From assembly GCA_963931865.1 (NCBI GenBank), contig OZ007506.1, positions 4,998,696 through 5,062,695 of the forward strand: 64,000 nt of DNA, in the 5' to 3' direction. Origin of the DNA: Axinella damicornis. Its lineage: Eukaryota > Porifera > Demospongiae > Axinellida > Axinellidae. A program made the translations under genes and the position numbers. This document shows, in pieces, positions 10,476 to 30,391 of the stretch. The notes under the pieces are model-generated. The model saw only the letters and a program-made list of their open reading frames with translations. It had not been told where the DNA came from and searched no databases. The first letter of the stretch is position 1, and each line of letters starts with the position of its first letter.

Positions 10476-11389
10476 TGCACAAAGTATGTGATTTGACTTA
10501 TGGTAATGACAATGTAAGTTTTATTTCGAAAGCACTTTGATTATCTTCATCAGACTTCCGATGTACAAAGCAGCATATATGAATTGCAACGGCCTAGAAG
10601 ATCATATCAGAGAAAGGTTAACATTTACTGTTTGTATAGTGATATTCACCATTACTTTCGCAGCTGCCTTTATTAATTGCCCATGAACATAGCAGAATAT
10701 CATTAGAATAGGTTGTTGTTTTTTTGGTGTGGCACTGAATGTTTTGAGTTCTTACACTCCATGTGCATGCAGTTGACAGCCACAATGACATAAACTGGGA
10801 GAGCAGCATTATTTTCAGGTATGAGGACACCTCAGTATCATAATTATCATCTCAGGAAAGATCGAGACTCATATGACCCACAACAATTCAACAGGATAAA
10901 TGATACAGATGCATGGGATTAAGTGCCCATCCAACACATTATTCCAGTGGTTGAGTTTCTGTATCAGTATTGGCTCTTCATTTTATCTCTTTTGAGATCA
11001 GCGGAAATAGTATTCAGTAGCTGAATCTGCAGTTGAGAAACACTGTGTCATTGACTGGGAGAGCAGCATTTTTCTTGGCCATGAAGGGACTATTTCAAAA
11101 GAAGAGTTATATATAGGAAGAGGAAATATACAACACAGAAGCACAACCATAATGTTGGAAGGACATTCAGTCCTATCTGGAGTGGTTGTAGTGTTTCTGT
11201 TCTATTCGTATCTCCTCGATAAAGCTTATGGAAGCTCAAGTGCTTTAACACATTGTGACAAGGAATTTTGCTACAATACGTACTATCATAGCCAACAATC
11301 ATAGCTATATAGTGTGGGTGTATTGTGAGCATGAGCACTGCTTAGTCATGTTTAAGTGATAATAGCATCTCATAAACATCTTGTTACAG
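10476..11389. other. Non-coding stretch upstream of the ZU5 gene
   Basis: No protein-coding exon could be supported. The ZU5 gene probably has upstream exons here or beyond, because its first recognised exon begins after an acceptor (TTACAG) and has no start codon that can be justified. Confidence 0.5.
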
Positions 11390-14186
<2,797 letters not shown>

Positions 14187-14630
14187 GCATACGTTGAACC
14201 AATTTGAATGTACTCTTTGTTGTATCTCATCTCAACTTCCAGCCCAAGCATTTGTGTATGTGTTTGTGGTTGTCAGCTAATGTGCACTACTGTAAACAAG
14301 CATTACTCAGTGATACTCACTGCACTTACCGTTAGTCATTATACTGTACCTATATGCATGGGTATGTCTGTACAAGCTATGCTAACTCTCTACACAATAT
14401 TGATGTTCATGGATATGGCCGGCCATGTCTTTACTGCAGTCAATTCAAATCCAGGGGGAAGATGAATGCATTGATGCTGACAACTCTATAGTACTGATGT
14501 AGCTGTTGCCTAATTGTAGTACCAGTATTCGTTTCATAGTAGCTACGCAGTAGCTAATAAAAAAGGCCTGCAATTAGGTAAGTTCACAGTCTAATGAGCA
14601 GCGAGCCCACCTGTGGTGGCACGTACATTG

Positions 14631-14924
14631 CAATGTTGTTTTAGTTATCTAAAACTGAAATAGTTTAGTTTTTGGTTTTAATTAGGTAGAGTCGCATTGT
14701 TTAGTTTAGTTTTAGTTTTAATTACTAAATCTCAAAAGGGTTAGTAAAGGCTCTTTTAGTTTTAGTAACCACCATTTTTGGGTGATTTTCATATTAGTTT
14801 AGTTGTAGTTTTAATTAACAGGCTGAGACAGTCCTCAGTTTAGTTTTAGTTTTAATTACTAAAGTGAAATATGCCATACTAAACTGCATTATAGTTTTAG
14901 TTTTAGTTAACTAAAACAACATTG
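14631..14924. mobile_element. TTTTAG-rich MITE with 8-bp target duplication (hAT-like)
   Basis: Perfect 17-bp inverted ends (CAATGTTGTTTTAGTTA and complement) enclose about 294 bp of reiterated TTTAGTTTTAG/AATTACTAAA motifs. The flanks are GTACATTG at 14623-14630 and 14925-14932. It lies between the ZU5 gene and the convergent membrane-protein gene. Confidence 0.85.
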
Positions 14925-15140
14925 GTACATTGCTGGTTCTTAGAATTATATAATTACGTGCACGCGGTTACATACATTTATTATAACTCAACATCAAGTC
15001 TCTTGTTCTTATACTGAGTCCAAAATTTAATCAATGTACAGCTGCAGTTTACATCAAGATCGGAGCCAATCATGTAATAATTATTGTAGTGACATCATGC
15101 CAAGATATATATTAACAGCTATTGTGATCATGCCATGACC

Positions 15141-17048
15141 TTACATCGATCCATACCTATACAATAGCGGCTGAATCCTTATGGAAATATGTTCTGCAGA
15201 GTCTTCAGGTTCAGTTGCTGTATTAGGCAAAAGTTGTTCATACTGACCTGGATTGACCAACCTGTCTGGGAGAGATTCCGACTTTCCCTCACTCTGCAGT
15301 GGTGTACCACCCCTCCCCTTTCTTCTCAAGAGCCATCTGCAGCAGGTTGTCTTCAGATAGTTCACCAGTTTCATTCTCTTGGCTATTTTGAATGTGACAT
15401 AAGAGTAGACTATGGCATGTGGGATAAGGCACAGGAGTATCAGTGAGAGTGTAAGGGCATGTGAGCCCCCCACACTGGAAATATACATGCACAGTAGTGT
15501 TGTGAACCCTAACATGGTCATCAGCAAACTGTCAAGAATATTGTGGGACGTTTTCTTGTATGGTCTTGCCATGGCAATGAAGAGGGCCACACTTGTGAAC
15601 ACCACTGTTGCAAGTAGCCATTCAAAAGGTTCAGCCGGTCCTCTGTTGCCAACCACAAAGATGATCCTCAGAAAGAAGTACAATGCAGATAACTGTCTAA
15701 AATCGTACGATTTGCTGGTGCCATCCTTGAAGTGTCCCTGAAATCTTTCAACAAATGTCCAGAATGCATGTTGGCTTCTACAGTGCTCCAGCCCACAGGA
15801 AGTCACACACTTTCGGAAGAGTCTGGTTGGATACAACACTAGAATGAACGCAGGGACAAGTATAAAAACAATCATCACAACACTGCAAATAGAAATGTAC
15901 AGTAAGTGAAATACACCGGAACACTTCACTTCTGAGGAATAAAACAAAATACAATTGGACACAGTCTTACCAAACATGTCCAAAATGGAGGTGGTATAAA
16001 ATGAAAGATTGACTGAGACAAGTAACAGTTTTGCGCATGCAAGAAGAAGGAAAGTAGAAAAGGCACTCACGACAGAGGCTTTGGGATTCCAAGTCCTCCG
16101 AATGCGTACAAAACATTTATGAAATGGCTTCCAAAGAATCACCACTGGTCTAAAGTTGCAATGGTGCAGCTTAATGCAGGTGAATGTGACTAAAACCAGG
16201 AAGAGGGGGTATAGGGCTCCGACGTATTCCAATAACAGTAAATGCATGCTTGAGAAGTCTGAACCGATACAAAATGAGGGAACGATGAATCTAAAAAAAT
16301 CCAAGTTCCATATACCACTCAACACAAGCACCAAATGTAGACAGACAGAGGAAAAGCTATCCAAGTTACTAAAGACTGTTGTGTTGATGAAAGAATCTGA
16401 GCGCACTGTCAGCACAAAACACTGGCACAAGAAGACAAAGGCACCTAAAGGTGGCACCGTGGCACTGATCTGGAATACCACCACGAGAAAGAAGAACACA
16501 GTTATGGGGAATAACTCCAGGAAGAGGTAAAGAGCCAGGCGTCCATAGTCCAGTCCCTCACAGGGTTTACATTCCCAGCTGATTGCATACATGGCAGGTC
16601 CAAAACCACCCTGACAGCGCTGACAAAGCATGCCTTCTCGGTGCAGTTGCCCACATGTGAAATTGTTCAGCTCTGAAGCATTTGAAGGCAAGTACATGTA
16701 CAGACCAGTGGTGTTGGCCCTGGGATAACTGTAGGGGCATGTTGCAACAACTGTATCCCCAGTTGAATCATTGTATGTCATGCAGTAGCCCAAATGGAGA
16801 GTCACTTGCTTCGTTGTTTCATGGCAGGTGACAATTGGTGTCTCTCCTTGGTCTTCTAGGCTACTACCACACTCACATCTTCTTGAACTTTTACTGACAT
16901 TGCCACTGATTGGATGAGACCAAGTTGGACAGGCATGACTGTGGTCACCAGCACTGCCAGCACTAGCAGTTGAGCAGACTTCAAACAAAGTCAAACACAT
17001 CAGTGCGACGGATACAGGGTGGACTGGCATCACTGCTAGCTGACTCAC
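15141..17048 (-). CDS. Cysteine-rich, multi-pass membrane protein of 635 aa, single exon
   Basis: Function unknown; it looks like a surface receptor or sensor. The frame opens MSQLAVMPVHPVSVALMC, with a hydrophobic signal-peptide-like stretch to about residue 30. The ectodomain (about 31-165) has many Cys and N-glycosylation sequons and ends in a compact motif, CGQLHREGMLCQRCQGGFGP then CKPC, resembling EGF-like or GCC2/GCC3-type modules. About nine to ten hydrophobic segments follow (for example FPITVFFFLVVVFQI, ICSVVMIVFILVPAFILVLY, LATVVFTSVALFIAM, LTLSLILLCLIPHAIVY). The cytoplasmic tail is basic then acidic. The large intronless ORF contrasts with its intron-rich neighbours and could indicate a retrocopy or a single-exon family. 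It has no family name I can assign with confidence; I recall similar architectures being numerous in sponges. Confidence 0.82.
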   Translation of the reverse strand: MSQLAVMPVHPVSVALMCLTLFEVCSTASAGSAGDHSHACPTWSHPISGNVSKSSRRCECGSSLEDQGETPIVTCHETTKQVTLHLGYCMTYNDSTGDTVVATCPYSYPRANTTGLYMYLPSNASELNNFTCGQLHREGMLCQRCQGGFGPAMYAISWECKPCEGLDYGRLALYLFLELFPITVFFFLVVVFQISATVPPLGAFVFLCQCFVLTVRSDSFINTTVFSNLDSFSSVCLHLVLVLSGIWNLDFFRFIVPSFCIGSDFSSMHLLLLEYVGALYPLFLVLVTFTCIKLHHCNFRPVVILWKPFHKCFVRIRRTWNPKASVVSAFSTFLLLACAKLLLVSVNLSFYTTSILDMFGKTVSNCILFYSSEVKCSGVFHLLYISICSVVMIVFILVPAFILVLYPTRLFRKCVTSCGLEHCRSQHAFWTFVERFQGHFKDGTSKSYDFRQLSALYFFLRIIFVVGNRGPAEPFEWLLATVVFTSVALFIAMARPYKKTSHNILDSLLMTMLGFTTLLCMYISSVGGSHALTLSLILLCLIPHAIVYSYVTFKIAKRMKLVNYLKTTCCRWLLRRKGRGGTPLQSEGKSESLPDRLVNPGQYEQLLPNTATEPEDSAEHISIRIQPLLYRYGSM

Positions 17049-17605
17049 TCTCTGGAGGTATAGCTAGATACACAATGCAGTGAAGGCACTTCCACGACAA
17101 TCCAAAATGCACTGATTGCTCCAAGTAGCTAGCTAGCTATATAATAATATAGCTAGATCTGCAACAATGATGCCACTGCTGAATGCACTGAATGCACTAC
17201 GCTGGGTAGCTGCACAATATCAACCTGGGCTATTTATAGTCTCAAAATTGATCTAGTTCAACTTTGCTGGAAACAATTGACTGCATTCCACACTGACCAT
17301 GGAATGTAAATATACACTAACTTATCTTAGTGGGGATTTTATATCAGAAGATAGAGAAAAGGAAATCAGCTAGCTACAATCATCCTACGTGGTTACACAC
17401 CATTATTATTATAGTCAGGCTCAGTGAATCATATTGAGCATGCGCAGCTAGCGAATAGATTCTGCATGAGTAAAAGAAGTGGATTTCTATCATGATCCGT
17501 AATACATTGTATACCATTCTGGATTGTCCACTTCGCAAGAATAAGAGTTAATTTATAGTTACCATTGGTGTATTTGTTTTTCGTAGGTTGATCAAATTGC
17601 ACATT
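17049..17605. promoter_or_regulatory. Upstream region of the membrane-protein gene
   Basis: No coding sequence seen. An AT-rich TATATAATAATATAGCTAG-type stretch at about 17136-17155 lies roughly 100 bp upstream of the start codon and could be a core promoter element. This rests on composition and position only. Confidence 0.3.
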
Positions 17606-17609
17606 TTAA

Positions 17610-18212
17610 CCCTTTAACCACCGAATTCTACCCACCAAGACAACACATTTTCATGCATTCAGCGCACACCACTTTCGTAGGTACTCCTCTCCCACAGCAT
17701 TCGCTCCTCAGCGGCCAAACTTGGTGGGGCCCGCACACATGGAGAGACCTCTCTGGCAATACCGTTAATGATATTCATGACCCCCCACAAGCCCAGCAAT
17801 CGGAGGTCAAAGGTGGATGTCAGCCGGATTTTCGCCCAGCATTTCCCTAAACTTGGGCCAGATCTGACTGATGGCACACCTTACACCACCAATTTGCAGG
17901 TTTTCTTGAGGCCCTGGGTGGGGTCTATGAATATCATTAGAATCAAAAATTCTCGGGTCAATGAATCTCATTAAAATCAAAAGACGCCCACAACAGCCCG
18001 AAGGGGGGGGCTGCTGCCCCCCCTTCGAAACCCCCCCGCTTGTACGTTTAGTGGGGGAGGCGCGCCGAAATCTGACCAAATTTTTGAGTTTGTGCCTTAA
18101 AGTCGTCCCTAGGCCCTCTGAAGACTTTTTGGTCTCTTTTTGGACTGGCGAGAAGCCCTACAAGTGCATAGGGTCTAAATGACGCATTTATGCGTCAATA
18201 GGGCTTAAAGGG
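17610..18212. mobile_element. TTAA-flanked MITE (piggyBac-like ends), about 603 bp
   Basis: Starts CCCTTTAA after TTAA (17606-17609) and ends TTAAAGGG before TTAA (18213-18216). TTAA target sites and CCC/GGG termini are typical of piggyBac-derived non-autonomous elements. Internal sequence is shared with 7266-7690. No transposase frame is present. Confidence 0.75.
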
Positions 18213-18475
18213 TTAACTCCAGCACTGAAATACAGGATGCAACAGGAATTTGGTGTGAGAATTTTGTGTAGGAGGGCTTATAAACCCCTAGCTTGGGGGA
18301 TGATAAATTCAAATATTCATGGGGGGAGTAAAAGGCATGGCCTGCATGAGCCAATACAGCCATTGTCAAGACAGTCATAACATGCGTGTAGGGCTTTTTG
18401 GAGAAGCATGGGCTGTCTTCAAGGTGCATGCTTGTTGTGAACACACTAATTATTGTACTCTGCATGCACCAGCAT

Positions 18476-18529
18476 AGTCCCGTTCCCAGACGTTTACAGT
18501 GCGCGTAGACGGGGCTGGGCACGAGACTA
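18476..18529. mobile_element. 54-bp GTTCCCAGGC-family MITE with target duplication
   Basis: Ends AGTCCCGTTCCCAGAC and GGGCACGAGACTA are flanked by GCACCAGCAT (18466-18475) and GCACCAGCAC (18530-18539), a 10-bp duplication with one difference. Confidence 0.75.
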
Positions 18530-18732
18530 GCACCAGCACACAGAGCCATTCAAATGGTATTTATTGCAGCAGATAAGGCGTAACAGTAATGGTACACAAG
18601 AGCAAAGTACAACTAATTGGTAGAGAATTAGGAGTGCAGTACACAGCACCAATACAGACAGATATTATCAGGAGTACTCATTAATTATAGGTAGAGAGTT
18701 AAAAAGGTGGTGATAATCAGTCTGTGAAAAGG

Positions 18733-26854
<8,122 letters not shown>

Positions 26855-27409
26855 ATCGGCTGATTTGTTAGTCACAGTCTGGCTTTACAATGTCAGTCGA
26901 TCGGTTAACCAATCAGATTGCCAGACGGAATCAGGCGATAACGTCATGTGTGGAGTAAAGGTCGTGCACCTAGCCCCACCCACAAATCAGACCGCACCCT
27001 TCCAGCTCCACCCCTTTAGTAAAACACGCTTCCTTGTTATGCAGTGAATGTTAATCGTATGCTAGCCATCTCTTTCCAACTATTCATTCCTTCTCAGCTC
27101 ATTTTAGGCGAAGATTTTCGGTGCTAGCAGTTACTAGGGGTAGGTTTTTTAAGGCCAGGGCCAGTGCTGAATGCACATGTGTGTGCCCATGGCATTACCA
27201 GGAGACCATAACGTTATGGGCTCCTGCCATTACCTAAAGTGCAGTGTGTACTTAATTCATGCTGGACATCCAATTAATCCACGGTTGATGATCTGAAATC
27301 AAACATACAATAGTCCTACAGTGCAATAATTCAGGGGTCCAGAGTCTGATAACACACGGGGTAAATACAGCAGCAATTAAGCAAAGAGTGTTGTCCGTTT
27401 GTCTGTTCC
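26855..27409. promoter_or_regulatory. SREBP upstream region / SQSTM1 3' flank
   Basis: 555 bp between the SREBP start codon and the SQSTM1 stop codon, both on the minus strand. No coding sequence was seen. A 24-bp hairpin (AGGAG-CCATAAC/GTTATGG-CTCCT, one mismatch) lies near 27199-27223. Whether it acts in SQSTM1 3' processing or SREBP transcription cannot be told. Confidence 0.4.
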
Positions 27410-27543
27410 TCAGTTGCTGGGGTGAAGAGCATCCAGGACTTTTCCGATGTCCCCTCCCTTGACCTTCACCAGCTCTGTCAGCCACCCTCCGTCGTCATCG
27501 AACCCCATTCCCCTCAGCTGAGCAACAACCTGCTGAATGACAT

Positions 27544-27615
<72 letters not shown>

Positions 27616-29865
27616 GTACAGTGTATGATAGGGCGTGAAAGTGATTTTGCGTCACATGCAAATGCAAGTCTTGACTCAATGTAAATGGGTAAGCAGTACA
27701 TTGTAGCCAAATTGTGGTTGAAAAATTCTGTAAACAAATGCATGTTGGAGGTCCAGAAATGAGGCCACTTTGTTGTGATCTACCTAACAGTCCGTACCTG
27801 TCCTGGAGTCGCAGAAGGACCTCCATCACTCCAGGGGCTGGCACCGCTTGGCTGAGGGGGAGAAGCAGGGTCTAGAGTTGGGTACACCTGAGGGTAGGCC
27901 TAGTGATTGGGGGGGGGGGGGGGGGGGGGGGGGACAGATGGAGATGGACAGAGATTGAAGAGGAGAGACCATGTGTGGTTAAAAGCATAAACAGCCACTG
28001 AACTGGACAGTGTGCAATCTCAACATACAGTGTTGATGGTTGCTCCGCTTGGCACCTCAGGAGGAGCAGTGGGTTCACTCTGCTGATCAGTGGTTGCATC
28101 CTTCTCCTGCTGCTTGGAGGGTGCGGAATCTTGTTCCCCGCCAACAACATCCACGTCCACTTTCACACCAAAAGGTGCCAGAAAGCTGGAGACTGTTTCC
28201 CCGATCCCCTGGAGGTAACTTTTCCGCTGTTCCTCATACAGCCTGGCCTGCTCTTCCTCGGAAACTTCTTTCTTCTCAGTGTCCATGGGCTCCTGTGTCC
28301 CTGGGGCTTTCGGCTGATCCCCTTCCTGGGCATGTTGTCCAGCCCACTGCCTCCACCAGCCCCCACGGCCACAAGGACCTGCTCCCCCCCAAAAGTAGGG
28401 ATGCTGGTGAGGAGCATGCTGGTGGTGATGCTGAGCATGGTGGTGGTGATGCTGGTGGGGTCCGCAGTGGGGGTGGCCATGAGCCGCCCAATGACGTCCA
28501 CATCCTTGTCGCCCACGTCCACCCCAACCTCCATGTCCACCCCAACCTCCATGTCCACCCCAACCTCCACGTCCACCCCAGCCTCCACGTCCACCACAGC
28601 CTCCACGTCCAAAGGGGAATGGGAACCCCCACGGGTTATAGGAGTGGGGATCAGTGATGGTGACCATGTTGTGCTCAACGTGAGTCCCCTTGCCTTCACA
28701 GGAGGAGCAGAGGTCATAGTCGCGGCAGACGAGGCACTTGTAGCGTGTGCCATAGATGGGCCCGCTACATCCATCACAGATCACACCCGGGTGGAATGTA
28801 CCCTGCTGCTGCTGCTGCTGTGATTGAGAGGTGGTCAGATCAATAAATTTTAGCAATTGAAAACACTTGCAATGCAAGGCTTGAAACAACCCTCGCTCCA
28901 TACCTGCTGGGACTGCTCCTGGCCAGAGTCTCCTCCAGAGTGTTCTTGTGGCTGCCCGTCACCTTCTCCCTCCTCCTCATTATCACTTTCCAGAGTGGGT
29001 GGCTGCTCTCGAGGAGGCCCAGTGAAGGCAAACGTCGGGGGAGCAGTGATAGTATCACGCTCTGGAAAAGAGAGAAAGAAAACATCAGTGCATGGAGTGG
29101 TAGTTCATGCGGCTAGTCTCAGCAATAACAGAGAAAAGAGTTTCTTGGTTCAAGCAAGACTGTTCTCAGTAGACAAGTGTACTGTGCATATCTATAGCTA
29201 TGGGCAGACTATGCATGGGGCTTCTGAGCTGAAAACATCATGAAGATGTGAAATTTGATTAGGCATAAGAACAATGATCAGTGTTTGTCCAGGAAATCTC
29301 CCAGTGGACTCTATTTAAATCAATTTACTTTTGAGGTAAAGGCGGAAGATTGAGCCATCAAACTGGTCAAGAGCGTCCACTAGCTCCTCATCACTGGAAA
29401 TTGCAATGTGGTCTCCATCATCGTCTGCAGGAAAATGAGAACAGATTTATTATTTTACGACTCTATTTCCTATAAATCAAGCGAAAGACACATCTAGTTC
29501 CCAGGCCTACCCCGTTCTTTCTGTTCTTCGGTTTGCGTTGACAATAATACCGCTCTATACCGCATCCGTCAACGCAAACCGAACAGAAAAAAACACAGCT
29601 GGGAACGAGGCTAAGAATCTACCCCGGATCATTTTAGCACACCGTTGTGCGACTCAACTGCATAAAGAGAGATCGATCACTAAAGCTCACCCATCCATGC
29701 CACAGTGATGTTGTCCGCACGCAGGGAAGGAAACACTTGCGCGATCTTCTGCACAAGGTAGGCGTAGCTGGTCGTGACGTCTTGGTCGACGGTGAAACGA
29801 CGGATCTCCAACGGATCTCCTCCCCAGCTACCTCGGTATAGGAACGCCTTGATCGTCAGCGACAT
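27410..29865 (-). CDS. SQSTM1: Sequestosome-1 / p62 selective autophagy receptor
   Basis: Links ubiquitinated cargo to autophagosomes and scaffolds signalling. Exons: 29691-29865, 29329-29424, 28904-29061, 28029-28817, 27798-27887, 27410-27544 (stop TGA). Exons 1-2 encode the PB1 domain: MSLTIKAFLYRG with a basic face and an acidic DDGDHIAISSDEEL motif. Exon 4 starts with a CAG/Gln run and the ZZ zinc finger (CDGC, YKCLVCRDYDLCSSCEGKG, then His). A Gly/Trp/His-rich low-complexity segment follows (repeated GGWGG units, then His-rich HQHHHHHAQ). The region before exon 5 is acidic/Gln-rich. Exon 5 has VYPTLDP, equivalent to the ALYPHLPP segment preceding UBA in human p62. Exon 6 is the UBA domain (GMGFDDDGGWLTELVKVKGG). 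The usual tryptophan-type LIR is not obvious; YPTL is a possible replacement. The exon 6 acceptor directly follows a CA repeat. Confidence 0.93.
27549..27614 (+). repeat. (GT)n followed by poly-G
   Basis: About 17 GT dinucleotides and then about 32 G. On the coding strand the tract reads C(n)-(CA)n-G and forms the 3' splice site of the last SQSTM1 exon. Confidence 0.95.
29494..29613. mobile_element. GTTCCCAGGC-family MITE with strong internal hairpin (120 bp)
   Basis: Outer ends TAGTTCCCAGGCC and GGGAACGAGGCTA. The interior arms GTTCTTCGGTTTGCGTTGAC and GTCAACGCAAACCGAAC are complementary, giving a nearly complete hairpin in SQSTM1 intron 1. Confidence 0.75.
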
Positions 29866-30391
29866 TTCTGATTCCTGGCTATTCAAGTTCGTGATCCAAA
29901 TAACGGTCTTTTGCAAGTCAGTGCCGATGCAATCTTGCTTGTGAGTCTGCAACTGCGTAGACAGTTTCCTTTTATACTCGTGTACCTCAAGAGAGAGAAC
30001 GGGTTGTAAGAAAACGCTGGGCCACTCTGCGTTAGCGCTTTTAGTATACAGACGACAAAGATCCGAGTATACAGTCAGCAAACTCTAAACAAATGACGTG
30101 TCAACAATGTTGCTATTTTTAGAAAACATTACGTCATGCAAATAGATCTACCTGGCCTCGTTCCCAGACAGTTAGGCTGCTGGCCTGGGAACGTGGCTTT
30201 AAACGCCCTCGGGGATCCGGATCTGCTCGAACTGTTGGTTCTGTCATGGCGTCGCAGGCACCTAGTCCCCAGGACCCTTCCAGTCACCCTCATCGCGCTC
30301 ACCGTCCATCCATTCAGGTCCTGAATCTGCACATAATTTTCTATATACAAAAATACCTTTTTCAACTCCAAATTTAATTAGCTACCTAACT
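29866..30391. promoter_or_regulatory. Divergent SQSTM1/OCIAD1 intergenic region
   Basis: 526 bp separates the two start codons, so both promoters must lie here or in upstream non-coding exons. It contains a short GTTCCCAGGC-family palindrome at about 30154-30198. No clear TATA box or other motif was recognised. Confidence 0.5.

Noticed and set aside
8725..10496. Repeat proteins with a CIHSSSACKLLF-type motif
   Set aside because: They track the 131-bp tandem array, shift frame between units and are interrupted by the co-amplified MITE.
16156..16530. Plus-strand ORF of 124 codons
   Set aside because: It is the complement of the transmembrane core of the 635-aa protein and has no independent support.
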